Shown piece after piece: positions 10,042 through 21,136 of a stretch of 64,000 nucleotides of DNA. Location: NCBI GenBank assembly GCA_964036195.1, contig OZ038453.1:21055206-21119205 (forward strand), given 5' to 3'. The notes under the pieces are model-generated. The model ran no database searches. It was not told where the DNA came from and saw only the letters and a list, made by a program, of their open reading frames with translations. The stretch comes from Sphaerolaimus hirsutus (Eukaryota; Nematoda; Chromadorea; Monhysterida; Sphaerolaimidae). The position numbers and the translations under genes were made by a program. The first letter of the stretch is position 1. Each line of letters opens with the position of its first letter.

Positions 10042-10709
10042 GTGCTTCAGCTGCTTCAAAAGTAGTGCTCCTTATCCCATGAAAAGTATTTGTGAATTCG
10101 TCCTGGGACCACTCCCAGGCTCTGTAAAATAAATGTCCTGTAAGATCTCAAAAGGCATGTAGAATGTCATTAAACATGTCGAATGATCGGTTAAAACTAG
10201 GTATTTTAATCATTTTTGCATTTTACAGGGTATTTGTACATGACAGTTGACAACTTTGCACAACTTTTTTACATTTTACAGGGTCTGAGAGAAGCACCAG
10301 AACATGAGCATGCTTCACTTCCATTTTAACAAAAAAAGTGGTTGGGCAAGACTAGCATCAAGCTATGGTATATAGGTTTTCATAGTTTTCATCCGGTCTT
10401 GATTAATCAAATAGGGATGCATAAACATACGTAAACACCTTCCCGATCAAGTCCGGCCCCGCATTTTTATTTTCACTTCGCACTCCCTATCTCTGGTTGT
10501 GGGCGGGGTGGAGGGGTATAAAGGGGTCACTTGTGGGGTATAAAGGTGCTACCCCCACTACCCCTCATGAATAAATGGGGCAGCGGCGACTTACTATAGA
10601 GGGGGTCGCCGTATATGTGAAAAAATTTTGTGGCTTTTTAACTGTCCCGCACAGGTCCAGCCCCCAGTTTATTTCTTACGCTACAGCTTGTAAAAGGGGC
10701 GGCGTCAGA
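10042..10709. other. Intron: paralogous tail, then unassigned DNA
   Basis: 10120-10300 holds a TGACATTTTACAGGG-type fragment; 10300-10440 is paralogous to 62020-62150. After about 10440 similarity ends. 10440-10709 is unassigned, with ggggtataaaggtg words. No exon seen. Confidence 0.5.
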
Positions 10710-12424
10710 CAGAGTTGTTAAAATACCGGTATTTTTGGAAAGTGTAAGTGTAAGTGTAAATACACTTTCCAAATTTTGAGTATGGATACCAAAAGTGTAA
10801 GGTATTTTAAAAATACCTAGGAAAGTGTAAAAAAAGTGTAAGTGTAAAAATTTTTTAGAAAAGCCTCTCACTGTTGAGCATTAAAAAACACCACTGTTTT
10901 CACCTTTAGATCACTTTATTTGTCATTTTCATTATTTCACGTTTTACTGCATTTTATAAAACATTTCAGACTGTAACAAATACTGTAGTGGTATGAAGTT
11001 CCCTAGTAATGGCACTTTTTCAGTGTTGATATTTTACTGATAAAGCAATGTGATACACACTGTTTGAATGCAAGAATGGACATGCAGCAAATGTCAATGC
11101 AAAAGCCAGTTGACTTTGTGTCCAGCTGGTGAATTTCCATTGACCTTGTCGTTTTTTACAAAAGTATGATGAACTGTAGAATACCATAAGTACTGATCAA
11201 AGGTTGGAGATCAAAGGCTAGTTTGTACATTTGTCATATTTTCAACATTCAATGCATAACTGCATGTGTGCACTGTGCAGTTATTTTTTGTACATGACCC
11301 TTTTTTATGCTTTCTCAAAAGCACAAAACAGGGCCATCTTAAAGAAAAAAATACACTTTCTGTACCCAGGTATTTTGCTCAGGAAAGTGTAAAAAAAGTG
11401 TATGGGTATTTTATGAAAGTGTAAGTGTAAGTGTAAATATAAATACCCATTTACCCGGGTATTTCAGGTAAGTGTAAATACACTAGTGATGGAATGGCGC
11501 CATGGCGCTGGCGCCATTTGAGGGCGCCAAAGGGCGCCGCGCCATGGCGCCATTGGCGCTTGGCGCCCTTTTTCTGTGGCGCCCTTGGCGCCTGGCGCCC
11601 ACATTCTGAAAGGCGCCATGGCGCCCTTGGCGCTTGGCGCCCTTTTTCCGTGGCGCCCTTGGCGCCTGGCGCCCTGCTTTAAAAAGGCGCCAAAAAGGCG
11701 CCAGCAGGGTTTCAAGGTGAGCGTTGTATAAATGGAAAAAATGAACAACGCATCCGTGGATGATCTAAATTCGCCAGAAAAATGGACAAAGTGGTTCGAG
11801 TGGGTGGGAATCTTTTGTTGAATGGTTCATAAGATGTGTCTGACCGATCAGAAAACGAGAATGATGGACCATCGAACTTGCAAAATCATAAATCAATGGA
11901 TTCAAATCGTTGCAATTCCGTTTTTGTCCATTTCAAGGGAACATTGATTGAAAAAGTCTATGTGAAGTGAATGGATTGTTGTCTAACGACAATTTCCATT
12001 GTGTTTGAATTTGTCATGTGGATTTTATATAAAAATATTCTGTTGCTAGTCCTGTTTTTTTATTAAATCCTGGAGAACGTGAATTAAGACGTAAATGCAT
12101 GTACTAAAGTGCTGTAGAAGCATTTTTAGCACACACAGGGTGTTGTACGCACCTATTTATACTGGCGCCCTTGGCGCCTGGCGCCCTATTTTTCAAATGG
12201 CGCCATGGCGCCCTTGGCGCTTGGCGCCCTCTTTCCGTGGCGCCCCTGGCGCCTGGCGCCCACTTTCCGATTGGCGCCATGGCGCCCTTGGCGCCTGGCG
12301 CCCTTTTTCTTTGGCGCCCTTGGCGCTTGGCGCCCACTTTCCGAATGGCGCCATGGCGCCCTTGGTGCCTGGCGCCCTTTTTTCTGGCGCTTTTCCATCA
12401 CTAAAATACACTTTCGCAACTCTG
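10710..12424. mobile_element. hAT-like MITE, AAGTGTAAGTGTAA word family, hosting a second MITE
   Basis: Ends cagagttgttaaaataccgg and aatacactttcgcaactctg, flanked by perfect GCGTCAGA (10702-10709, 12425-12432). Subterminal words are aagtgtaagtgtaaatac and gggtattt. Near its right end it is split by the GGCGCC MITE (11484-12403). The central 10860-11340 is AT-rich and without a clear gene. A second copy is 57628-58392 and an end fragment lies at about 20450-20556. Confidence 0.88.
11484..12403. mobile_element. hAT-like MITE, GGCGCCATGGCGCC word family
   Basis: Ends tagtgatggaatggcgcc and ggcgcttttccatcacta, flanked by perfect AAATACAC (11476-11483, 12404-12411). Both ends are built from the palindromes GGCGCC and GGCGCCATGGCGCC; the middle (11710-12160) is plain. 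All six frames of the GC-rich arms are open and give Arg/Ala/Pro-rich peptides, which are artefacts. Copies: 21151-21691, fragment 13996-14072. Confidence 0.9.
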
Positions 12425-13240
12425 GCGTCAGATGCCAATAACGCCACAGGAAAATGTTGCTAAGTGCTAATGACTATCTCAAATGGCGCCATTATATCAC
12501 TAATCCCGATGCCTCAATATTTTTTCACAATCCCAAACCTAAAATTTCAAAAGGCTTTTTTCACTTTTATTTTGTGACAAACTTGACCCACTGGTTTAGG
12601 GTGTTTTATAGAGGAAGGTTTAAGGTTCCAAGTTGCGTAAAGAACTATACCCCAAAAATGCCTCCATTAGAAAATTTACTTGGAGTGAATTCAAAATAGA
12701 AAATTTTGACAATATTTGTTCCTGTAATGGCGTAATTTTGACATCATAAATATCACCCCAAGTAAATTTTATAATTGAGGCATTTTAGAGGTAAAGTTTT
12801 TTACACAGCTTGGAACCTTATACCCCACTCTTAAAAACATCCTAAACCAGCGTGTGAAGTGTGTAAAAAAATAAAAGCAAAAAGTGAATTTTTTAATTTG
12901 CCAAGTTCTTTTTCTTGTCTGCTGCTTGGGGGGTGGGTGTTTGTGGAATGTTTGTGGCTTAGGGCCATGGCACTGGCGCCATTTGAGGTAGCCAAGTGAT
13001 GCCTAACGATGGCAAACCCCTGAAAAAAGTATTTAAATTTTTAAGTGTTTTTTTCCTAAAAGAATTTTCAAATTTTCGAATTTTTCCTCAAATTAATTTT
13101 TGCATTTCGAATTTTCGAATTTTCAAATTTCAAATTTCGAATTTTCAAATCTTTTTACGCAGTTTTTGAATTTTTTTGGGTAATTTTCGAATTTTTTGGG
13201 GAAAATATTGAATTAAGTGCTTTTAGCTGTTTAGTAGGTA
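12425..13240. repeat. Foldback (about 12540-12860) and AT-rich AATTTTCGAA tract
   Basis: 12540-12700 (ttttcacttttattttgtgac, ggtttagggtgttttata) is an imperfect inverse of 12720-12880 (catcctaaaccagcg). 12995-13240 is a tract of aattttcgaatttt words. No exon is seen. Confidence 0.5.
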
Positions 13241-13670
13241 CTGTAAATCCTTGGATAAGTCCCCAGGGGAGTTATTTTTTCTTCAGAAATTTTTGAGGGG
13301 GGAGTTAATCGAGGGGGGAGGTATTTGAGGGGGGGTATTTTTCCTCACGCTCGAAAGAGGGGGAGTTATTCAAGGGGGGAGAGTTTTTTGAGGGGTACTT
13401 ATTTGAGGATTTACGGTATTTATGTTGAAATAGTTATGGGTGCTCAATTGGGGTGGGGTAGCTGTTATGGGTCGATTTGACCCTGTATTTATGTGATTTA
13501 TATATATGTATATACCGTATATCCTCGAATAAGACCCCCCCTCAAATAACTCCTCCCCCTTGAATAACTCCCCCCTCAAAAACACTGGCGAAAAAATAAC
13601 TCCCCCCCCTCGAATAACTCCCCCCTCTTGAATAAGTCCCCCCTCTGGGTGAAAAATATTCTATAAAATA
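13241..13670. repeat. Two CTCGAATAA-family MITE pieces
   Basis: 13241-13425 (gtaaatccttggataagtcc to ttatttgaggatttacgg) and 13515-13665 (ccgtatatcctcgaataag onward), C- or G-rich inside. Non-coding. Confidence 0.6.
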
Positions 13671-13783
13671 CCACAAAAATGATTGATGAAAATACAAAAG
13701 AATGTTAACGTATGTTAACATAGCAGATACATGACATGTACGCAGTGTATAAACACCTTTTTTTGTTGTTGAACTGTTAAATA

Positions 13784-13863
13784 TTAGGTTGTCAACTAAG
13801 TAACCTTAATTTTTTGCGTATGTGTGATCACAAAAAATTAATGTTACTTAGTTGACAACCTAA
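13784..13863. mobile_element. 80-bp mariner-type MITE
   Basis: Starts ttaggttgtcaactaagtaac and ends gttacttagttgacaacctaa, flanked by TA. The terminal sequence resembles mariner ends known from many animals. The same 80-bp element, in inverted orientation inside, occurs at 27338-27417. Confidence 0.88.
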
Positions 13864-13890
13864 TACATGGATTACATAAGTTGACAGACT

Positions 13891-14323
13891 CAGGGACGTA
13901 TCCAGGATTTTTGAGCGGGGGGGGGGCTGCTTGTTTACGGAGGCCGGCGAGGGGGGGGGGGGGGGGGCTCAGCCCCCCCCCTAAAATTTTAGCTACATAG
14001 TGACGGAATGGCGCCATTGGTAGGCGCCACGCCATGGCGCCAATGGCGTTGGCGCCAGCGCCATGGAACGCTGTATATGTATGTAAATATACATACAAAA
14101 CAGCAAATAACACGACATTGAGTGTATTTATAACGATTTGCGGCCACGTGTAGCAAATCTGATGATAATACTAAATGTCTGGTGAAGAATGCGCGCATGC
14201 GCGCAAAATTTTTTACGCTGACGTTGAAAAAGTCGCATTTTCCGGTCACTTTCTGGTCTCGCCCCGGGAAGGGGGGGGGCTGCAGCTCCCCCCCCCCCGC
14301 CCCCCTCCCTGGATACGGCCCTG
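13891..14323. mobile_element. hAT-like MITE with CAGGGACGTATCCAGG ends and G/C runs
   Basis: Left end cagggacgtatccaggat, right end cctggatacggccctg, flanked by GACAGACT/GACAGAAT (7 of 8 match). Contains runs of G (13918-13976) and C (about 14288-14304). A fragment of the GGCGCC MITE (13996-14072, tagtgacggaatggcgcc onward) is nested in it. Confidence 0.75.
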
Positions 14324-14344
14324 GACAGAATGCATTCATACGAT

Positions 14345-14785
14345 GAATTCAGTCCAAGTTTCTGAGGAAAAAATAACTCCCTCCCTTGAATAACTCCCCC
14401 CCCCCCTTGAATAAGTCCCCCTCAAAAACCCTGACGAAAAAATAACTCCCCTGGGGTCTTATTCAAGGATATATGGTATATATTTACTGTAAATCCGCCA
14501 ATAAGTCCCCCTCGAAAAAGTCTAGTGGACCCACCCCCTAAAATGCCATCCCCGACTCCAGCTACCTATGTGTCTGCGGTGGATGCCATTTCAACGTTTT
14601 TTGACGTTATTTTTTGTTTCGATAACTCTTTCAGACTAACCGCATATCAATTGTCTATCGATTTAGCTGATTGAACTTAAGAATGTATTATATTTCACTG
14701 AATTCCCTGAAAAATTCGAAAAGTATTTTCGAATTTTTGAATTTTTGAATTTGAGAATTTTTTTGAAAAAAAATCGATTTTTAAG
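14345..14785. repeat. CTTGAATAA MITE piece and AT-rich intron
   Basis: 14360-14520 is a C-rich CTCGAATAA piece. 14530-14785 is plain and then AT-rich (gaatttttgaatttttgaa). No exon seen. Confidence 0.5.
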
Positions 14786-14935
14786 GCTATTTACACAGGT
14801 CCCGGCCGGGGACCGGGACCCGGCAAAAAATTAAAAAAATTAAAAATTAAAAATTGGTTTCTACGGGTTATTTGCATGTTAATTAAGTTAATTATCACCA
14901 AATTAGTATGCACAAAATTTTCGCAGGACGTTTAC
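14786..14935. mobile_element. ACAGGTCCCGG-type repeat cut by gap
   Basis: Begins ggctatttacacaggtcccgg, the same terminus as the 43-bp element, and continues with the gttaattaagttaattatcacc segment seen inverted at 4170-4200. It is cut by the N gap. Confidence 0.7.
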
Positions 14936-15135
14936 NNNNNNNNNNNNNNNNNNNNNNNNNNNNNNNNNNNNNNNNNNNNNNNNNNNNNNNNNNNNNNNNN
15001 NNNNNNNNNNNNNNNNNNNNNNNNNNNNNNNNNNNNNNNNNNNNNNNNNNNNNNNNNNNNNNNNNNNNNNNNNNNNNNNNNNNNNNNNNNNNNNNNNNNN
15101 NNNNNNNNNNNNNNNNNNNNNNNNNNNNNNNNNNN
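14936..15135. other. Assembly gap, 200 N
   Basis: Exactly 200 N. The right flank is a TGACATTTGACA-type fragment (15136-15200). Confidence 0.99.
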
Positions 15136-15224
15136 GTATTTTACATGACATTTGACACTAAACAGAGTCTTTTATGTGACACATGACATTATCTATACAA
15201 ATTGAAGCACTTTTTTCCACGATG

Positions 15225-15530
15225 GCTTGCCATTGTCAACTGGAACTCTCAGCTGTAAAATAACATCACAAAAGGAAGAAAACTTGACTCAATTAAACAT
15301 AATCTTGCATCTTACACAAGTAAATAGCACTGCATTAGCATTGCTGCACTTGAGGAGCAGCAAAATTTGTTGGCGCTGGCGTCATTGGCACTTGGCGCCA
15401 ACATCCTTTGGCACCATTGGCGCTTGGCGCCGTGTTCTTGAAAAGTGCTATGGCGCTTTTGGTGCCTTGAAAAGTGCCATGGCGCTTTTGGCGCTTAGTG
15501 CCAAAAGTCTGGTGCTTTTTACATCATCAT
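15225..15530. mobile_element. Degenerate GCGCC-word hAT-like MITE
   Basis: ttggcgctggcgtcattgg to ggtgctttttacatcatc, with a flank (gctgcacttgaggagcagc) that is the inverse of 26625-26650. A relative of the element 26413-27579 in the other orientation. Ends decayed. Confidence 0.6.
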
Positions 15531-16518
15531 TCAAGGCCAACTTTATAGAGGAGTTATTTAGAGGGAGGTTTTTCAATGTTCAGTTTTTCAAGTGGGGGTG
15601 GGGGTATTCAAAGTGGAATTTATTGAGGGCTCAATTGAGTAGCTGTTTCAATTTTGACAATGAAACATGTAAGTTAGGAGTTTTCTGCACTTTGTAAAAC
15701 TACCATGCAGAAACCATGTGTTGGAGCAGAGTAAAACACATGCAAACATCAAATGCTCCACTTGATTACCCTAATTTCTCGACCCCCCCCCCCCCTCGAA
15801 ATACCCCTCCCCCCTTGTTTGACCCCCCCTCCCTATCTTGAGACCACTATGAAACAATCACCCCCCCATTGAAATACCCCCCAGATTGAGTATAAAGATA
15901 ATGTACATTACAAATACTGCAGTTTGTGTTCTGCGTAGTGCAGAACACACGTTGAAACAATGTTGTAATCACGTTAGAACAGTGTTTATACCATCTACAT
16001 ACTACTATTAGTCTACAGGAGTCTATACATGTCAGTTATTGATGCATTTTTCTACCCCAGTGTACATCACAAACAACGATTTTGTACTAGGATTTGAAAA
16101 AATTTCTGGCAAAATAATAACCCCCCTCAAAATACCCCCCCCCCCCCCTTGTTTAACCCCCCCCCCCTCTCGGGACCACTATGAAACAATCACCCCACGG
16201 GGGGGGGGGGGGGGGGGGGTATTTCGAGGAAATACGGTAATCAAACATTGACTACTCAATCGCATCAATGTTAACTTTTTTCAATTGAGAAATGTGTCCC
16301 ATTGGAAAATACAGTTTATGCCACAATAAATACCCCATTGTGAAAAACAATTCTATCAACAATCTGTCACTGACATAGCCATTCAAAGTAATTATTGCTG
16401 TGCACCACAGATCATCATAAATCACTATCTCGATCATTTGGAGATCAAAAGATGTTGCTGCAGGCCATATGCAAAATAATAATAGTGTGTAAACTAGAAA
16501 GGGCATAGACCACATGCT
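15531..16518. repeat. CTCGAAATA MITEs with long homopolymer runs
   Basis: 15765-15900 and 16110-16237 are C-rich then G-rich CTCGAAATA pieces; 16201-16219 is an uninterrupted G run. The piece ends gaggaaatacgg at 16237. 15900-16110 resembles 22150-22330. 16238-16518 is plain. No exon. Confidence 0.6.
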
Positions 16519-17014
16519 GGGGGCACTCCCAGACCCTATAAAAGAACCTGTAAAGTGTCAAAGACCCTGTAAAATGTGATGTGTCATGTAAAAGACCCTG
16601 TAAAAGACCCTGAAAAGTGTCAAAGACCCTGTAAAATGTCATGTATCATGTAAAATACCCTGTAAAAGACCCTGAAAAGTGTCAAAGACCCTGTAAAATG
16701 TCATGTATCATGTAAAATACCCTGTAAAAGACCCTGAAAAGTGTCAAAGACCCTGTAAAATGTCATGTATTATGTAAAATACCCTGTAAAGTGTCATGTG
16801 TATCCAAATCTTATTTTATCATATCCCGATCTTATGTTTTTGTATCAAAATCTTATGTGTAAGTAAGATTTGGATACAAAAACATAAGATTTGGATATGA
16901 TAAAATCAGATTTGGATACACATGACACTTTACATGGTATTTTACATGACACATGATATTTTACAGGGTTGTTGACACTTTTCAGGGTCTTTTACAAGGT
17001 CTAGGAGTGGCAGC
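16519..17014. mobile_element. Foldback MITE with three 62-bp tandem units
   Basis: Left end gggggcactcccagaccc, right end ggtctaggagtggcag. About 16606-16790 holds three near-identical 62-bp units starting accctgaaaagtgtcaaag. The centre is an inverted pair of gtatccaaatcttat words. Confidence 0.7.
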
Positions 17015-17911
17015 TGATAATCAGAACATAAGTATGGAAGCTCCAGGTGATTCTGATCATTTTAAGTGTTTATTGGTGAAAATCGGCTGAGAAATAGCTG
17101 AGATATTGAGTTCTGAAGTTGCATGCGTTTTCATTCAACTGGACCAAATCAGCATATGAAATTTACACATCTCTAATCCGACCACAAAAATTGAATCTGC
17201 ATGCTGTCCTGATCATTTGAATCGTCAACCGCTCATAAACAGCCCATAATGACCACCTTATTAAGCTTCAAAATCAATGTCCAGATAAGGCATACAAAAT
17301 GGACACCTTGAATAGACGCCCTAATCTCAGGACTGGGGGATATTTTGAGCAACCAAAAATATTTGGTCACAACACAAATGAAATTCAATGTATACAATTA
17401 TTTACTGCACATTTCAAAACAACATTAAAATCACTGCAATACAACATGATCTCAGATGATCACCAAAACATCCATCACAGTTCACACGTTTCTTGCACAT
17501 CACCCTGATTTGCATATTAACTTTACCTTAATAGCAATGATGTTGATGAAAGTGTTGAATACTATCAGCACATTGCCAACACACTGGCTTACACTGGCCA
17601 AAGTTTCATGATCACAACTTAAAGCAGCGTTGAGATAGAGCACCATGTGTACATCAGTACAATGACCGAAATTGTAACCCCCACAGTTCCGCAGTGGGTG
17701 GAGCTAGAGGGGTGAAACTTTGGGTGAAAACTCAAAACACCTGATACGTATACGTTTGAGAATTTTACGACTGTAGCTTACCCCTAGCGCGAATGGCGAG
17801 CACTGTCCAGGGACTTTTCAGCCTGACCATGCATATTTCAGTGAAATCACAAAAAATACTTACTGAAAAAATATTTTTTCTCATCGGGGTCGTTTGGCCC
17901 CGACCGGGGAC
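17015..17911. other. Intron without recognised feature
   Basis: I see no exon, repeat family or RNA gene in 17015-17840. 17841-17911 begins a CCCCGACCGGGG repeat. A short stretch (17050-17100) resembles the interior of the GGTGCC MITE (ctgatcattttaagtg). Confidence 0.5.
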
Positions 17912-18403
17912 AATTACCACAAAGTCCCAAAAAGTACCACAAATTTTTGTGTGGTACCGGGGCCAAACGACCCCGGTCGGGGACCAAAATCATTTGTTTA
18001 CTGAAAAAAAAGTTCCTCACCGGGACGTTTGACCCCGGTCGGGGCCATTTCAAAATTGCCTGGGTCCGGACCCCGGCAAAATTTCGATCACTATACAAAA
18101 ATATAGTGATCGAAAAAATTAAAGTATAAATTTAAAAAAAACCGGTAACCGCCCGGAGCTAAAATTTGGCATGCGTACTCTCTAAACGAAGGAGTACACG
18201 CATGCCAAATTTGAGTTGAATCGCAACATTTTATACACCTGCCCAAAAAAATATGCATTGGCAGGTGTAACCGTCTTGCAAAAATTTTGTGCATGCTAAT
18301 TTGGTGATGATTCACCTAATTAACATGCAAACAACCTATACACGCCAATTTTTAATTTTTGTATTTTTTATTTTTTGCCCGGCCGGGACCTGTGTAACTA
18401 GCC
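17912..18403. mobile_element. CCCCGGTCGGGG/ACAGGTCCCGG-type repeat, copy 2
   Basis: Nearly identical to 3786-4290, from ttaccacaaagtcccaaaa to cgggacctgtgtaactagcc. It shows what probably lies at the right edge of the first N gap. Non-coding. Confidence 0.65.
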
Positions 18404-18545
18404 GGAAAAAATCGTTTTTTTTTTGTTTGAATTTGAAAATTTGAAAACATTTTCGAAATTTTAAAAAAAAATTCTCAGTGATTTTGGTTGAAATTAAGTA
18501 TAAAATGCAGAAATGCAATGAGAAAATCAATTTCAAATGGATCTA

Positions 18546-19099
18546 CAGGGTGCGGCAATTTAGACGGACCCCATAAAGTTTTGAATCACTTGTCACTGGG
18601 TAGTCGGATTAACGTCAAATTTCAACTCAAGATTAACAACTACATAGGAGAGGAGCCCTGAAAATATGACTGCGATAGCTCCACTCGTTCTCATGTTATT
18701 AATGGAAATGTGTAATTGTCACTTTTCCACCACCTAGCTTTACGACCAATCACGCAAGCGCCCGTCGATTTCCTCATGGGCATAGCGAATTGGTGGCGGG
18801 CGTGCACGCGTTTAGGCATGCAGCTGCGAAGAGAAAAGCAGAAAAAAACTGAAAAAAACAATCCAATCCCGATCCCGATCCCGAGAAGTCAATCCCGTTT
18901 GAACGATATCACAAGGTGGTGGAAAAGTGACAATTACTCGTTTGCATGAATAACTTGTGAACGAGTGGAGCTATGGCAGCCATATTAGGGCTTGTTTCCT
19001 ACTTAGTTGTTTATGTTGACCTAAATTTGACGTTAATCCGACTACCCAGTAACAAGTCATTCAAAACTTTATGGGGTCTGTCTAAATTGCCGCACCCTG
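18546..19099. mobile_element. Mariner-like MITE, CAGGGTGCGGCAATTTAGAC ends
   Basis: Terminal inverted repeats cagggtgcggcaatttagac and gtctaaattgccgcaccctg with long subterminal symmetry, flanked by TA at both sides. The centre has tandem gatcccgatcccg. Relative at 62461-63393. No transposase frame. Confidence 0.82.
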
Positions 19100-19498
19100 T
19101 ATTCATAGCGTCAGAACATCAATGTGCAAATGTGTTACACGCCAGGAAACACACTTTATCCTCCTGTTAAGGAACAAAAAAAATCCAATGTCTCCCCCAC
19201 TAATGTGCATACCTAGTTGTTAAAACGTAAATATTTACTTCTACTCGATAAATATGTATACTCAAGTTATGTGTAAATAAGTTAACGTTTCCTCCCACAA
19301 AAAACCTCCCGGTACTCACTTACTCGCGTACTTTTCGAAAGTACGAGAGTGCAGAAAACGTACTTTAAAAATTTTTTGGGTGGACAAAAAGCAAAAACCA
19401 CTCAAATAATTGAAATGGCTGTGGGAATGATGGAAGTTGTGATGGGTAGGGAAAGCGATGACTATCACTTTTAGTTTTACTCATTTTTACATCTTTTA
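19100..19498. other. Intron without recognised feature
   Basis: Plain sequence with a weak hairpin around 19320-19350 (gcgtacttttcgaaagtacg). No exon seen. Confidence 0.45.
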
Positions 19499-20431
19499 GG
19501 CCGGAATTAGAGCTCAGCGTCGATTCGACGTGAAATGATGACGTGAAATGTTTTCGTGAAATTTATTACACGAGTGTGGATCATGCTACGGGTCTACAAT
19601 TTTCTAAGGATAATATATGAATCAATACCTTAATCGTGTCCAATACTGAGTGTTATCAGCCACAACTAGAGCGAATTGAAAAATTCAATTTTTATCATTT
19701 CACGTCATCATCATTTCACGTCACAGTGTCAGGGAACAACTTGACATTTCACGTCAGACTATTGCAAGCAAAAGTCTGATGTGAAATGTCAAGGGGGCAG
19801 GCCTGATACGCACACGTGCCCGATACGCACATATGCCCGTTTTTTTCACTTGACACTTTTTCAAGTGATTTTCAGATATGAGTAAAGTGAAAAAAAGTTG
19901 CGCAATGACATTAGTGAACTTTTTTCACTTCACTCATATCTGAAAATCACTTGAAAATGTGTCAAGTGAAAAAAAAACAGTGAAAAATAGCCATTTTTCA
20001 CTGTTTTTCATTTGACACATTTTCAAGTGATTTTCAGATATGAGTGAAGTTAAAAAGTTTACTAATGTCATTGCGCAACTTTTTTTCCCTTTACTCCTAT
20101 CTGAAAATCACTTGAAAAAGTGTCAAGTGAAAAAAACAGGCATATGTGCGTATCGGGCACGTGTGCGTATCAGTGCACGCCCATGTCAAGTTGTTCCCTG
20201 ACACTGTGACGTGAAATGATGATGACGTGAAATGATAAAAACTGAATTTTTCAATTCGCTCTAGTTGTGGCTGATAACACTCAGTATTGGACACGATTAA
20301 GGTATTGATTCATATATTATCCTTAGAAAATTGTAGACCCGTAGCATGATCCACACTCGTGTAATTAATTTCACGAAAACATTTCACGTCATCATTTCAC
20401 GTCGAATCGACGCTGAGCTCTAATTCCCGCT
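19499..20431. mobile_element. Harbinger-like foldback MITE, copy 1, with nested palindromes
   Basis: Arms of about 300 bp, starting ggccggaattagagctc and ending gagctctaattcccgct, flanked by TTA (3-bp duplication). All three copies have 3-bp, AT-only duplications (TTA, ATA, TAA), as in PIF/Harbinger. The arms are full of acgtgaaatg/catttcacgt words. The loop (about 19835-20140) holds four alternating copies of cacttgacactttttcaagtg-type arms, palindromes within a palindrome. Confidence 0.8.
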
Positions 20432-20840
20432 TTACAATTTCAAGGAAATGTGGTATTTATACTTACACTTACGCTTTCGTAAAATACCCATGCTTTCATT
20501 ACGCTCACGTTTACGCTTTTTAAAATACCATATTTTAACAACTCTGCGTTTTACGCAGCATAAACGTAAAACAATTATTTTCGGGTTTTTTGTACTCGGA
20601 GGTGAGTAAAAATAAAATACTTTGTCTGTGTTTACTTTGAAATAAGTTCAGTTCTTTAACAAACGTGCTAATGTGCAGTCAAAAATATTAGAAAATTTAA
20701 AAATTTGAAAGCTATTTTTGGAAAACATTCAAAAATTCATTTTTTACCATTTAAAAATTTAAATTCATCCAGAGCGTTCTGCCATCTTTACGTCTGACAT
20801 ATTCTAGTTTTACTGTGGAAAGGAGCAATTGAAAGATGTA
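20432..20840. repeat. End fragment of AAGTGTAA-family MITE, then AT-rich intron
   Basis: 20450-20556 matches the end of the CAGAGTTG MITE (aacaactctg with tacttacacttacgc words). 20560-20840 is AT-rich with nothing recognised. Confidence 0.5.
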
Positions 20841-20861
20841 GCCACACATTTTGCAGGTAGA

Positions 20862-21015
20862 ACAACTGAAGCTTGAGGCACATGAGCGTGGCGAAACAGA
20901 GTATTATTTGCTGAAAGCTCGCCTGGCCTACACTCCTACGAAGGCTGTGTTCGACTACGTGTGGGCACTGGCCAGCGAGCATAACGTAATTCTATTTCAG
21001 CCTGGATATCACTGA
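20862..21015 (+). CDS. Candidate exon of unknown family
   Basis: After an acceptor-like cacattttgcag there is an open stretch starting VEQLKLEAHERGETEYYLL, continuing through AYTPTKAVFDYVWALASEHN and ending FQPGYH with TGA at 21013-21015; a weak donor (gtaatt) follows SEHN. Base composition is coding-like, unlike the AT-rich surroundings. Its phase does not fit between lectin exons E and A', so it may be a captured fragment, a terminal exon of another transcript, or chance. I do not recognise the family. Confidence 0.3.
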
Positions 21016-21136
21016 AGCATTTATTAAAAGAGCAACGTATTATTGCTTGTAACATACCTAGGTACTCATACCGTCAGATGCAGAAAAATTCAACAATAGC
21101 AGAGATGCATACTGTATTACCTCGAAATACCCCCAG

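Noticed and set aside
11494..12463. Several overlapping Arg/Ala/Pro/Trp-rich open frames on both strands
   Set aside because: They are translations of the palindromic GGCGCC word in all frames of a MITE; the same peptides recur wherever the word does.
14175..14393. 72-codon frame downstream of a GC-rich stretch
   Set aside because: It crosses the right end of a MITE with C runs and has no splice or family support.
17793..18129. Short frames across the CCCCGGTCGGGG repeat
   Set aside because: Shared by two non-coding repeat copies and mirrored on the opposite strand.
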